From positions 1-64,000 of the forward strand of contig DASWZN010000047.1 of the NCBI GenBank assembly GCA_036404435.1: DNA of 64,000 nt, given 5' to 3'. A program made the translations under genes and the position numbers. Of this stretch, positions 8,630 through 15,983 are shown in pieces (position 1 is the stretch's first letter; every line of letters starts with the position of its first letter). The DNA is from DASWZN01 sp036404435 (GTDB taxonomy: Bacteria > Acidobacteriota > Terriglobia > Bryobacterales > Bryobacteraceae). Under the pieces are notes generated by a model. It saw nothing but the letters and a program-made list of their open reading frames with translations, had not been told where the DNA came from and ran no database searches.

Positions 8630-8868
8630 ACAGCACGAGAAACAGCGAACCCCGATCCCGTCCGCCCGAGCAGACCCATGAAGAGGTCCGCTACATCAAA
8701 TACCTGATCGACAACCACATTCCCGTCCGGGTGCGGTTGCTCAACAACGAAGAGGTCACCGGAACGATCGAGTATTACGACACCTCCTTCATCCGGCTTA
8801 CCCGCGAGCCCGAGCCCAACCTGTTCATCTTCAAGCACCAGATCAAGTATCTAAGCGAAATTGAGTAG
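8626..8868 (+). CDS. hfq: Hfq-like Sm-fold RNA-binding protein
   Basis: An 80-residue protein with an Sm/Hfq core. IPVRVRLLNNEEVTGTIEYYDTSFIRL matches the Hfq Sm1 motif, and FIFKHQIKYLSE matches the Sm2 block whose Tyr-Lys-His motif becomes Phe-Lys-His here. Hfq forms hexamers that anneal small RNAs to mRNAs. The N-terminal helix region is longer and basic (about 25 residues), and the usual C-terminal tail is missing. The ATG at 8626 is taken because it forms an ATGA overlap with the upstream stop; a GTG five codons earlier is the alternative. Family membership is likely, but a specialised paralogue cannot be excluded. Confidence 0.72.
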   Translation: MNSTRNSEPRSRPPEQTHEEVRYIKYLIDNHIPVRVRLLNNEEVTGTIEYYDTSFIRLTREPEPNLFIFKHQIKYLSEIE

Positions 8869-8894
8869 TGAGACAGGCCGGAGGCCTGTCCCAC
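8868..8894. repeat. Intergenic palindromic repeat, copy C
   Basis: GACAGGCC and GGCCTGTC (8872-8890) pair around a GGA loop, with flanking GTGA/CCCAC. It fills the short gap between the Hfq-like gene and the inositol monophosphatase gene. Confidence 0.7.
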
Positions 8895-8930
8895 GGGCTC
8901 CCGGCCCGCGTCTGCTACATTGGTTTTCTC

Positions 8931-9749
8931 ATGCCCTCATTCCTCGAAACCAGCATGGAGATCGCACGCGAAGCGGGCGCGCTGCTGTCCCGGTACTTTG
9001 AGAAGCGGGTAACCTACCAGCTCAAAGGCGAATTCGACCTGGTTACCGAGGCCGACCGCGCCTCCGAGCAACTGGTGGTCGAGCGCCTGCGCGCCCACTT
9101 TCCGACGCATTCCATCGTGGCCGAGGAGGGTGGCGGCCGCGACGCCGGCTCCGAGTACCGCTGGTACGTCGATCCCCTCGACGGCACCACGAATTTCTTC
9201 CACGGCTTCCCCATGTTCAACGTCACGCTCGGGCTCGAGCGGGCAGGCCAAATGATCGCCGGCTGCATCTACGATCCCCTGCGCGACGAGATGTTCGCCG
9301 CCGAGCTGGGCGCGGGCGCGTGGCTGAACGGCAGCCCCATCCAGGTTTCGAAGATCCCGCGCCTGGAGGAAGCCCTGGTAGCCACCGGCTTCCCCAGCCG
9401 CAAACGGCACCTCAACGTCAACGTCCACTTCTTCTACCAGATGTCCATGTGGTCGCAGGGCGCCCGGCGCGCCGGCTCGGCCGCGCTCGACCTGGCTTAC
9501 GTGGCTTGCGGCCGCCTCGACGCCTACTGGGAATTCGGCCTCAAACCCTGGGATATGGCCGCGGGAGTCCTGCTGGTCGCCGAGGCTGGCGGGAAGGTCT
9601 CGGACATGCGCGGAGGACCGTTCGAAATCGGCGGGCCGCACGTGCTGGCCGACAACGCACTCGTGCACGATGAGGTTCTGGAGCTGTTCGGAGAGGTTTT
9701 CGCGGGCCGCTATCGCACCCCCTTACCCCACCCCAACCTTGTGACGTGA
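8931..9749 (+). CDS. suhB: Inositol monophosphatase family protein
   Basis: A 272-residue Mg-dependent phosphatase of the inositol monophosphatase/SuhB/CysQ superfamily. Metal-site motifs are in order: GEFDLVTEADRASE, IVAEEGG, WYVDPLDGTTNFFHGFP (the DPLDGT motif) and LKPWDMAAGVLLVAEAGG near the C-terminus. The likely substrate is inositol-1-phosphate or a related sugar phosphate; sequence alone does not separate IMPase from histidinol-phosphatase-type members. The ATG at 8931 starts the conserved domain; the in-frame extension upstream is encoded by the palindromic repeat. The promoter of the nucleoside operon overlaps its last codons. Confidence 0.85.
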   Translation: MPSFLETSMEIAREAGALLSRYFEKRVTYQLKGEFDLVTEADRASEQLVVERLRAHFPTHSIVAEEGGGRDAGSEYRWYVDPLDGTTNFFHGFPMFNVTLGLERAGQMIAGCIYDPLRDEMFAAELGAGAWLNGSPIQVSKIPRLEEALVATGFPSRKRHLNVNVHFFYQMSMWSQGARRAGSAALDLAYVACGRLDAYWEFGLKPWDMAAGVLLVAEAGGKVSDMRGGPFEIGGPHVLADNALVHDEVLELFGEVFAGRYRTPLPHPNLVT

Positions 9750-9768
9750 TCCCCTAAGCTGTTATAAA
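9739..9768 (+). promoter_or_regulatory. Predicted sigma70-type promoter of the nucleoside salvage operon
   Basis: A TTGTGA box at 9739-9744 and TATAAA at 9763-9768 are separated by 18 bases, about 45 bases before the phosphorylase ATG. The -35 box lies inside the end of the preceding gene. The interval before the start is A/T-rich compared with its surroundings. Confidence 0.5.
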
Positions 9769-9813
9769 ACCTTTACTTTTACCCACATAAGGTGGTAGCC
9801 TAAGTTTTCTCGA

Positions 9814-11118
9814 ATGCGAACCGTCGACTTGATTCACCGAAAACGCGATGCCGAAGAACTGAGTGCCGAGGAAATCGCCTGGCTGGTCGAAGGCTATACC
9901 CGCGGCGACGTTCCGGACTACCAGATGTCGGCGTTCCTCATGGCGACGTACTTCGCCGGAATGTCCGACCACGAAGTGAGCGCGCTGGCGGACTGCCTGG
10001 TGCGCTCGGGCGAGACGCTCGACTTGTCTGCAATCCCCGGGCCCAAGGTGGACAAACACTCCACCGGCGGCGTCGGCGACAAGACCAGCCTGATCGCGGC
10101 GCCCCTGGCCGCGGCGGCCGGCGTGGTGGTGCCCATGATCTCGACCCGCCCCACGGGCCATGCCGGCGTCACCCTCGATAAGCTCGAGGCCATCCCCGGC
10201 TTCCGCACCGACCTCTCCGTGGAAGACTTCAAGGAGCAACTGGCGAAGACCGGGCTGGCTTTCACGTCACAGGCCGGGGAACTCGCGCCCACCGACACCC
10301 GCCTCTACGCGCTGCGGGAAGCCACGGCGACGATTGGATCGATCCCGATCCTGGCGGCCTCGATCATGGCCCAGAAGCTGGCGGCCGGTCTGGACGCGGT
10401 AGTGCTCGACGTCAAGGTAGGCTCCGGCGCCGTCACCAAGCGGCAGGTGGACGCCCGCCGCCTGGCGCAACTGATGGTCGGCATCGGCCGGCGCGCCGAC
10501 AAGCGCGTGCAGGCCCTCATCACCGACATGGGCCAGCCGCTCGGCTACGCCATCGGCAACGCTCTCGAGATCATGGAGGTCTCGCAGACTCTTCAGAGCG
10601 CCGGTCCGAACGACCTCACCCGGCTCTCGCTCGAACTGGCCGCCCGCATGATCTTCCTCGGCAAGCTTACCGAGACCCTGGACGAAGCGCGCGAGATGGC
10701 CCAGCGCAAACTCCTCGACGGCTCGGGCTACAACAAGCTCAAGGAAGTCATCCAGGCCCAGGGCGGCAACCCGCAGGTGCTCGACCGGTTCGACATGCTG
10801 CCCAATGCCAGCGGAGTTCGCGAAGTCGCTTCGCCGCGCTCGGGTTTCGTCAGCGCCATCGCGTCCGAGGACATCGGCCTGGCCTCGAACATGATCGGCG
10901 CGGGCCGCGACAAACAGGACGACGTCATCGACCCGGCCGTGGGCGTGATTCTCGAAGTCAAGGTGGGCGAAAAGGTGGAAGCCGGCGCCGTGCTCTGCCG
11001 CCTCTACTACACCAAGGAGGAGGGCATCGAAGAGGCCGCGCAACTCGTCGAGGACGCGTTCCGGATCTCCACGCACGCCCCCGAAGAGCGCGAGCTGATT
11101 CTGGAAACAGTAGGGTAG
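9814..11118 (+). CDS. pdp: Pyrimidine-nucleoside phosphorylase
   Basis: A 434-residue enzyme that splits thymidine or uridine with phosphate, giving the base and (deoxy)ribose-1-phosphate. The family blocks VDKHSTGGVGDKTSL, DKLEAIPGF, YALREAT, SIPILAASIM and LDVKVGSGA are clear, and the C-terminal domain is complete. The normally glycine-rich loop SGRGLGHTGGT reads S-T-R-P-T-G-H-A-G-V-T here (about residues 109-119). The Ser and Thr at its ends, which contact phosphate in E. coli thymidine phosphorylase, are kept. It is the first gene of an operon with a nucleoside transporter and a purine phosphorylase. Start ATG at 9814. Confidence 0.9.
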   Translation: MRTVDLIHRKRDAEELSAEEIAWLVEGYTRGDVPDYQMSAFLMATYFAGMSDHEVSALADCLVRSGETLDLSAIPGPKVDKHSTGGVGDKTSLIAAPLAAAAGVVVPMISTRPTGHAGVTLDKLEAIPGFRTDLSVEDFKEQLAKTGLAFTSQAGELAPTDTRLYALREATATIGSIPILAASIMAQKLAAGLDAVVLDVKVGSGAVTKRQVDARRLAQLMVGIGRRADKRVQALITDMGQPLGYAIGNALEIMEVSQTLQSAGPNDLTRLSLELAARMIFLGKLTETLDEAREMAQRKLLDGSGYNKLKEVIQAQGGNPQVLDRFDMLPNASGVREVASPRSGFVSAIASEDIGLASNMIGAGRDKQDDVIDPAVGVILEVKVGEKVEAGAVLCRLYYTKEEGIEEAAQLVEDAFRISTHAPEERELILETVG

Positions 11119-11131
11119 GCTTTAGCCTGCC
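11113..11131. repeat. Short palindromic repeat, copy D
   Basis: GGGTAGGC and GCCTGCC pair around a TTTA loop. It overlaps the phosphorylase stop and lies 10 bases before the transporter start, so it could tune translation of the transporter within the operon. Confidence 0.55.
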
Positions 11132-11140
11132 GAGTTGCCA

Positions 11141-12340
11141 ATGGCCCGCTTCACAGGCATCCTCGGGCTGGTCGCGATTTTGGCCGTCTGTTTCGCCTTT
11201 TCCCGAAAGCGGCGCGCCATCCAGCCGCGCGTCCTTATCTGGGGTCTGGGACTTCAGTTCTGCTTCGCCTTCCTGGTTCTCAAGACCCCCTTCGGCCGGC
11301 TGTTTGAAGCCGCCAGCGTCGCGGTCAGCGCCATGCTCAACTACGCCGAGGCCGGCAGCAAGTTCGTCTTCGGCCCGCTCGGGACCAAGACCGGCCCCTT
11401 CGGCTTGGTCTTCGCCTTCCAGGTTCTTCCCATCATCATTTTCATCGCGTCGTTTTTCTCCATCCTCTATTACCTGGGCGTCATGCAGATCGTCATCCGC
11501 GGGATGGCGCTCGTGATGCTCAAGGTGATGGGCGCGAGCGGCGCCGAATCCACCGATGTCGCCGCCAGCATTTTCATGGGCCAGACCGAGGCGCCGCTCA
11601 CCGTCCGCCCCTTCCTGGACCGCATGACCGAATCCGAGCTGTTCACCGTTATGACCGCCGGCATGGCGCACATTTCCGGCGCGGTGATGGCGGCCTATGT
11701 CAAGATCGCCGGAGTGGACATCAAGCACCTTCTCACCGCCGTGATCATGACCGCTCCGGCCACCATCATGCTGGCCAAGATGCTGAATCCCGAAACCGGG
11801 AAGCCGGAGACCGTCGGCCGGGTGGACATCGAGATCGAAAAGCCGGGAGTCAACGTTATCGATGCCGCCGCGCGCGGCGCCGGCGACGGCCTCCACCTGG
11901 CGCTCAATGTAGCCGCCATGCTGATCGCGTTTCTGGCGCTCATCGCCATGCTGAACGGCATGCTGGGCTGGCTACACGTACCCTCTCTGGAGCGGATCTT
12001 CGGCTTCCTGTTCGCCCCGGTGGCCTGGCTGCTGGGCGTGAGCTGGAAGGACTCGACCGCCATCGGTAACCTGCTCGGCACGCGGCTGGTGCTGAACGAA
12101 TTCGTCGCCTTCCTGCAGCTCGGCCCCATGCGGAGCCAGCTCGATCCGCGCTCGTTCATCATCGCCACCTACGCGCTGTGCGGTTTCGCCAACTTCAGCT
12201 CGATTGCCGTCCAGGTGGGCGGCATTGGCGCGCTGGCGCCGAGCCGCAAGTCCGACTTGGCGCGCCTCGGCCTGCGTGCCGTCGCCGCCGGAACAATGGC
12301 CAACTTTATGTCCGCCTGCATTGCTGGAATCCTCCTATGA
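11141..12340 (+). CDS. nupC: NupC-type concentrative nucleoside transporter
   Basis: A 399-residue membrane protein with about ten hydrophobic helices, of the concentrative nucleoside transporter (CNT) family. It imports nucleosides using a proton or sodium gradient. The CNT signature GQTEAPLTVRPF lies mid-protein, and the C-terminal half has NEFVAFLQL and LCGFANFSSIAVQVGGIGAL. It feeds nucleosides to the phosphorylases encoded on both sides. ATG at 11141 is preferred to a TTG two codons earlier. The stop forms an ATGA overlap with the purine phosphorylase. Confidence 0.9.
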   Translation: MARFTGILGLVAILAVCFAFSRKRRAIQPRVLIWGLGLQFCFAFLVLKTPFGRLFEAASVAVSAMLNYAEAGSKFVFGPLGTKTGPFGLVFAFQVLPIIIFIASFFSILYYLGVMQIVIRGMALVMLKVMGASGAESTDVAASIFMGQTEAPLTVRPFLDRMTESELFTVMTAGMAHISGAVMAAYVKIAGVDIKHLLTAVIMTAPATIMLAKMLNPETGKPETVGRVDIEIEKPGVNVIDAAARGAGDGLHLALNVAAMLIAFLALIAMLNGMLGWLHVPSLERIFGFLFAPVAWLLGVSWKDSTAIGNLLGTRLVLNEFVAFLQLGPMRSQLDPRSFIIATYALCGFANFSSIAVQVGGIGALAPSRKSDLARLGLRAVAAGTMANFMSACIAGILL

Positions 12341-13143
12341 ATGAAGCCATCGAGTTCCTTCGCCCACGCCTTCCTGTCGCCCCCGAGATCGCGGTCGTCC
12401 TCGGCAGCGGCCTCGGCGCCTTCGCCGAAGAACTGACCGGCCGCGTCGAGATCCCTTATTCCGAGATCCCCGGCTGGCCGCAGCCGACGGCCGTTGGGCA
12501 CGCGGGCAAGCTGGTGGCCGGCTTCTGCGGCCAGGCGCGGGTCGCGGTGATGGCGGGCCGCGTCCACCTCTACGAAGGCTACACGCCCGAGCAGGTGACC
12601 TATGGGGTACACGTGCTGGGCTGCCTCGGCGTGCGCACGGTCGTCTTCACCAACGCAGCGGGGGGCATCAACCCCTCTTACTCGCGCGGGGCTCTGGTCC
12701 TCATCTCGGACCACATCAATCTGCAAGGCTCGAACCCGCTGGTCGGCCCCAACTACGATTCGCTCGGCCCGCGCTTCCCGGACATGTCCGAAGCTTACCC
12801 TGCCGCGCTTCGCGACACCGCCAAGGACGTCGCGGCCGGCCTTTGCATCCCGCTCGACGAGGGAGTCTACGCGGCCATGCTGGGGCCGAGCTATGAGACC
12901 CCGGCCGAGATCCGCTACCTACGCGCCATCGGCGCCGACCTGGTGGGCATGTCCACCGTGCCCGAAGTGATCGCGGCGAACCACATGGGACTGCGCGTCC
13001 TGGCCGTTTCCTGCGTCACCAACATGGCCGCCGGCATCCTGCGGCAGAAGATCACCCACGAGGAGGTGCTCGAAACGGGCGAGATGGTGCGGGAGACGCT
13101 GGCGCGGTTTCTCAAGGAACTGCTGCCGCGGATCGCGGAGTAG
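12337..13143 (+). CDS. punA: Purine nucleoside phosphorylase, trimeric PunA type
   Basis: A 268-residue enzyme that cleaves inosine or guanosine with phosphate to base and ribose-1-phosphate. Motifs of the trimeric class are present: VVLGSGLGAFAEEL, GHAGKLVAG, VFTNAAGGIN, MLGPSYETPAEIR (base-site Glu) and MSTVPEVIAANHMGLRV followed by CVTNMAAG. The Asn in TNMAAG predicts preference for 6-oxopurines. It is the last gene of the three-gene salvage operon, coupled to nupC by ATGA. Upstream in-frame residues are a shadow of nupC. A 27-base gap separates it from the convergent vapC. Confidence 0.92.
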   Translation: MNEAIEFLRPRLPVAPEIAVVLGSGLGAFAEELTGRVEIPYSEIPGWPQPTAVGHAGKLVAGFCGQARVAVMAGRVHLYEGYTPEQVTYGVHVLGCLGVRTVVFTNAAGGINPSYSRGALVLISDHINLQGSNPLVGPNYDSLGPRFPDMSEAYPAALRDTAKDVAAGLCIPLDEGVYAAMLGPSYETPAEIRYLRAIGADLVGMSTVPEVIAANHMGLRVLAVSCVTNMAAGILRQKITHEEVLETGEMVRETLARFLKELLPRIAE

Positions 13144-13170
13144 CGGAGGCCGGTCAACGACCGCCTGCCA

Positions 13171-13599
13171 TTACTGCAGAGGGTTGCGCCACTTCAGGCC
13201 CGGGAAGCGGCCAAAGTCGGCATCCGACGAGCAAAGTACCGCTCCGTGCTCGATGGCCAGCGCGGCCAAGTCCGCGTCGGAAGTGAGGTTCCCACCCGAG
13301 CCGATCGGCAGCAGCAATTCGCGCAGAACCTGGAGGTGGCGCGGACCCGCGTGCAGAACGGTCGCGCCGGGCTGTTCCAGCCAGGAAGCGATCAGCTCGA
13401 GCGCCGCCTCAACCCGCAGCGGGCGGCTGAACAGGCCCTGCCGCGTCGTGAGCCGCAGGAAGGCAAGAAGCACATTCCACGAGAAGGCGACGGTTTCCGG
13501 ACCGGACAACACGGATTCCAGCCAGGACTTCGCCTTGCGGTGCGAGGGGGCGTCCTCATTGACCGCGTAGATGAGAAGGTTGGCGTCGACCAGGATCAT
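13171..13599 (-). CDS. vapC: PIN-domain toxin VapC
   Basis: A 142-residue PIN-domain ribonuclease, the toxin of a type II toxin-antitoxin pair. Conserved acidic residues are visible: D5 in MILVDANLLIYAV, and the pair TSDADLAALAIEHGAVLCSSDADFGRF near the C-terminus, which coordinate Mg in the active site. VapC toxins cleave specific RNAs such as initiator tRNA or the 23S sarcin-ricin loop; the target here is unknown. The start codon overlaps the stop of the upstream antitoxin by 4 bases. Both probably act in the cytoplasm, with expression repressed by the complex. Confidence 0.88.
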   Translation of the reverse strand: MILVDANLLIYAVNEDAPSHRKAKSWLESVLSGPETVAFSWNVLLAFLRLTTRQGLFSRPLRVEAALELIASWLEQPGATVLHAGPRHLQVLRELLLPIGSGGNLTSDADLAALAIEHGAVLCSSDADFGRFPGLKWRNPLQ

Positions 13600-13859
13600 C
13601 TGCTCAGCGACAACTTTCGGCCGAGCTCCTCATCCTCGATTGCATCGGCCGTGGCCATGGCCTTGTCCCAGCGGAAACCCTGACCGTCCCCCATCCGGAA
13701 CGATCTCTGCACGAACTTTCGGCGCCGTGGGTGCTTCTCGCGGAGCAGTCCCGCGCGCGCGGCCGAATTCAGCGCCTCTTTGAAGGACGTTCCCAGCTCC
13801 CTCATGGAGTCCCGGATGAGCCGTTCGACATCCGGGTCAAGGGTGACCGTCGTTCTCAT
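13596..13859 (-). CDS. vapB: Ribbon-helix-helix antitoxin VapB
   Basis: An 87-residue antitoxin beginning with a ribbon-helix-helix DNA-binding strand and helices (MRTTVTLDPDVERLIRDSMRELGTSFKEAL). The C-terminal basic and acidic tail should wrap around VapC. ATG at 13859 is chosen because the RHH strand begins there and an AGGAGG box lies a little upstream; a longer in-frame start would run into the operator. It overlaps vapC by 4 bases. The complex likely binds the repeats at 13881-13919. Confidence 0.85.
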   Translation of the reverse strand: MRTTVTLDPDVERLIRDSMRELGTSFKEALNSAARAGLLREKHPRRRKFVQRSFRMGDGQGFRWDKAMATADAIEDEELGRKLSLSR

Positions 13860-13880
13860 TGGTTCCGTCAACCTCCTTGC

Positions 13881-13919
13881 TGCTATCATAGCATCATGTA
13901 GACTGCTATCATGATGCTA
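13881..13919. promoter_or_regulatory. Probable VapBC operator shared with a divergent gene
   Basis: TGCTATCAT occurs twice (13881-13889 and 13904-13912), and TAGCATCAT (13889-13897) is the exact reverse complement of ATGATGCTA (13911-13919). A TATGAT -10-like box for vapB (13885-13890 on the minus strand) lies inside. The right half overlaps the first codons of the divergent amidohydrolase, so one regulator could affect both genes. Confidence 0.65.
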
Positions 13920-15305
13920 GGCCACTTCATGCCCCGCCTCCTCCTCGTCCTCGTCCTGCTAGCCGCCGCCGCCCGCTCCGAGACCGCCGACTGGATCTGG
14001 ACCGCGCGCTACGTCGTCACCATGGACCCCGCCCGCCGCGTCATCGAGAACGGCGCCGTGGCCATCCGCGCGGACCGCATTCTCGCCGTGGGCCCGCGCG
14101 CCGAAATCGACCGGCGCTACCAGGCCGCCCAGCGCCTCGACCGGCCCGACGCCCTGATCGCCCCCGGCCTCATCAACACCCACACCCACGTCCCCATGTC
14201 GCTGCTGCGCGGCATCGCCAACGATCTGCGCCTCCAGGACTGGCTGACCAAATTCATCTTCCCCGCCGAGGCCCGCAACGTCACCGCCGACTTCGCCCAG
14301 TGGGGCACGCGCCTGGCCTGCCTCGAAATGCTGCTGTCGGGAACCACCACCTACACCGACATGTACTATTTCGAGGACGCCATCGCCGAAGCCGACCGCG
14401 AGGCCGGACTGCGTGCCGTCCTCGGCGAAACCATCATCGACTTCCCCGCCCCGGATGCCCCCACGCCCGAGGACGCGCTGCGCTTCACCGAGCGCTTCAT
14501 ACAGCGCTTGCGCAACGACCCGTTGATCGTTCCCGCCGTGGCGCCTCACGCTCTCTACACGAACTCCGCCGCCACTCTTCAGGCCGCGCGCGCGCTCGCC
14601 AGCCGCTACGGCGTGCCCCTCATCATTCACGTGGCCGAAACGCGCCGCGAACGCGACGATGCGCTGGCGAAATGGGGCAAGAGCCCGGTGGCGGAGCTCG
14701 ACAGCCTGGGCGTGCTGACTGGCCGCACCGTCGCCGCCCACTGCGTCTGGGTGGACGACGCCGACCTGCGCATCCTCAAAGCGCGCGGCGCCGGCGTCGC
14801 CCACTGCCCGTCCAGCAACATGATGCTAGCGAGCGGCGTCGCGCCGGTGGTGAGGATGCTGGCCGCGGGGCTGAACGTCGGCCTCGGCACCGACGGCCCC
14901 GCCGGCAGCAACAACGACTTCGACCTCATGGGGGAAATGAACCTCGCCGCCAAGCTGCAAAAAGTGACCAGCGGCGACCCGCAGGCCCTCACGGCCGCGC
15001 AGGCGCTCGAGATGGCCACCATCGGCGGCGCCCGCGCCCTCGGCCTCGAAAAGGAGATCGGGTCGCTCGAGCCCGGCAAGCGCGCCGACCTCGTCACCAT
15101 GCGGCTCGACGTGCCCAACGCGGTGCCGCTCTACGACGTCGTCTCCCAGATCGTCTATGCGCTCAAAGGCGCTGGCGTGCGCGACTCCATGGTCAACGGC
15201 CGCCTGCTTTTGCGCGACCGGCGCCCGCTCACGCTCGACCAGGACGTCATCCTGGCCAAAGCCACCGAATACGGCGCCAGAATCGGCCAGTCGCTCAAGA
15301 AGTGA
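13911..15305 (+). CDS. Exported amidohydrolase, MTA/SAH-deaminase-like
   Basis: A 464-residue metal-dependent hydrolase of the MtaD/TrzN/AtzB group, which deaminates 5'-methylthioadenosine, S-adenosylhomocysteine or related aminated rings. Metal-site residues are visible: NTHTHVPM (HxH), the His of IIHVAETR, AAHCVWVDD and GTDGPAGSNNDFD (Asp). The N-terminus (MPRLLLVLVLLAAAARSE) is a signal peptide, which is odd for an enzyme of cytoplasmic nucleoside metabolism. ATGs at 13911, 13914 and 13929 are all possible; with the last, the VapBC operator would lie fully upstream. Exact substrate is uncertain. Confidence 0.78.
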   Translation: MMLGHFMPRLLLVLVLLAAAARSETADWIWTARYVVTMDPARRVIENGAVAIRADRILAVGPRAEIDRRYQAAQRLDRPDALIAPGLINTHTHVPMSLLRGIANDLRLQDWLTKFIFPAEARNVTADFAQWGTRLACLEMLLSGTTTYTDMYYFEDAIAEADREAGLRAVLGETIIDFPAPDAPTPEDALRFTERFIQRLRNDPLIVPAVAPHALYTNSAATLQAARALASRYGVPLIIHVAETRRERDDALAKWGKSPVAELDSLGVLTGRTVAAHCVWVDDADLRILKARGAGVAHCPSSNMMLASGVAPVVRMLAAGLNVGLGTDGPAGSNNDFDLMGEMNLAAKLQKVTSGDPQALTAAQALEMATIGGARALGLEKEIGSLEPGKRADLVTMRLDVPNAVPLYDVVSQIVYALKGAGVRDSMVNGRLLLRDRRPLTLDQDVILAKATEYGARIGQSLKK

Positions 15306-15334
15306 GCGTGCGGCCGCGCCTGACCGCCGAACCG

Positions 15335-15352
15335 GTATAACTCGGGTTATAC
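15335..15352. promoter_or_regulatory. Palindromic operator before the MazEF-like pair
   Basis: GTATAAC and GTTATAC form a perfect inverted repeat with a 4-base spacer, ending 7 bases before the antitoxin ATG. The TATAC half overlaps a possible -10 box, as expected for an autoregulated toxin-antitoxin operon. Confidence 0.65.
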
Positions 15353-15359
15353 TGAGGGC

Positions 15360-15596
15360 ATGAAGACTGCCGTCTCGCTGCCCGACGACCTGTTCCGCCT
15401 GGCGGAGGCCGCGGCTGGCCGCCTCCAGGTTTCGAGAAGCCAGTTCTACGCCGCCGCGATTTCCGATTTCCTTGAGCGTCAGCAGGCCGGCGCCGTCACC
15501 GAGCGTTTGAACGAAATCTACTCCCGCCGACCCGCAAAGATCCATCCGGCGTTGCATCGCGCCCAGATCGAGTCCCTGGACAAGGACTCCTGGTGA
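15360..15596 (+). CDS. Ribbon-helix-helix antitoxin, MazE-like
   Basis: A 78-residue protein starting with an RHH DNA-binding motif (MKTAVSLPDDLFRLAEAAAGRLQVSRSQFYAAAISDFL) and ending in a toxin-binding tail. It should neutralise the MazF-like toxin that follows and repress the operon through the palindrome just upstream. The last 4 bases overlap the toxin GTG start. The pair lies 50 bases after the amidohydrolase gene, so this short region has two toxin-antitoxin systems within 2.8 kb. Confidence 0.85.
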   Translation: MKTAVSLPDDLFRLAEAAAGRLQVSRSQFYAAAISDFLERQQAGAVTERLNEIYSRRPAKIHPALHRAQIESLDKDSW

Positions 15597-15949
15597 GGGC
15601 GGCACGGGACATTCAACGGGGTGAGATCTGGTGGGCGGACTTGCCTGAATTTCGCCGCTCCGAACCCGGATTCCGGCGCCCGGTGCTCGTCGTCCAGGCC
15701 GACGCCTTCAACCGCAGCCGCATTCAGACCGTCATAGTCGCGGTGGTGACCGGCAACCTGGCGCTCGGAGAAGCTCCGGGGAACGTCCTGCTGCCGGCCC
15801 GCTCGTCGGGACTTCCCCGCGACTCGGTCGTCAATGTCTCGCAAGTCCTGGCCCTCGACCGCGAGTTCCTTACGGGGCGCGCTGGCGTGCTCCCGGCGCG
15901 TCTCCAGACCCGCGTCGACGCAGGCTTGCGCCTCGTCCTGCAACTGTAG
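15593..15949 (+). CDS. mazF: MazF/PemK-family endoribonuclease toxin
   Basis: A 118-residue toxin of the MazF/PemK/CcdB fold, which cleaves mRNA at short sequences. Family blocks are RGEIWWADLPE near the N-terminus, FRRPVLVVQADAFN, and SVVNVSQVLALDREFL in the second half. The GTG start at 15593 overlaps the antitoxin stop by 4 bases, the usual coupling. The target sequence cannot be predicted. A short GTAGC/GCTAC inverted repeat follows the stop and may end transcription before the oxidoreductase. Confidence 0.88.
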   Translation: MRAARDIQRGEIWWADLPEFRRSEPGFRRPVLVVQADAFNRSRIQTVIVAVVTGNLALGEAPGNVLLPARSSGLPRDSVVNVSQVLALDREFLTGRAGVLPARLQTRVDAGLRLVLQL

Positions 15950-15983
15950 CCGGACGGCTTGGCCGTTGCGCTACAACATAGGC

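Noticed and set aside
9814..13143. Functional link between the salvage operon and the secreted nucleoside hydrolase
   Set aside because: Metabolically attractive, but they are 33 kb apart with different promoters; kept only as a remark.
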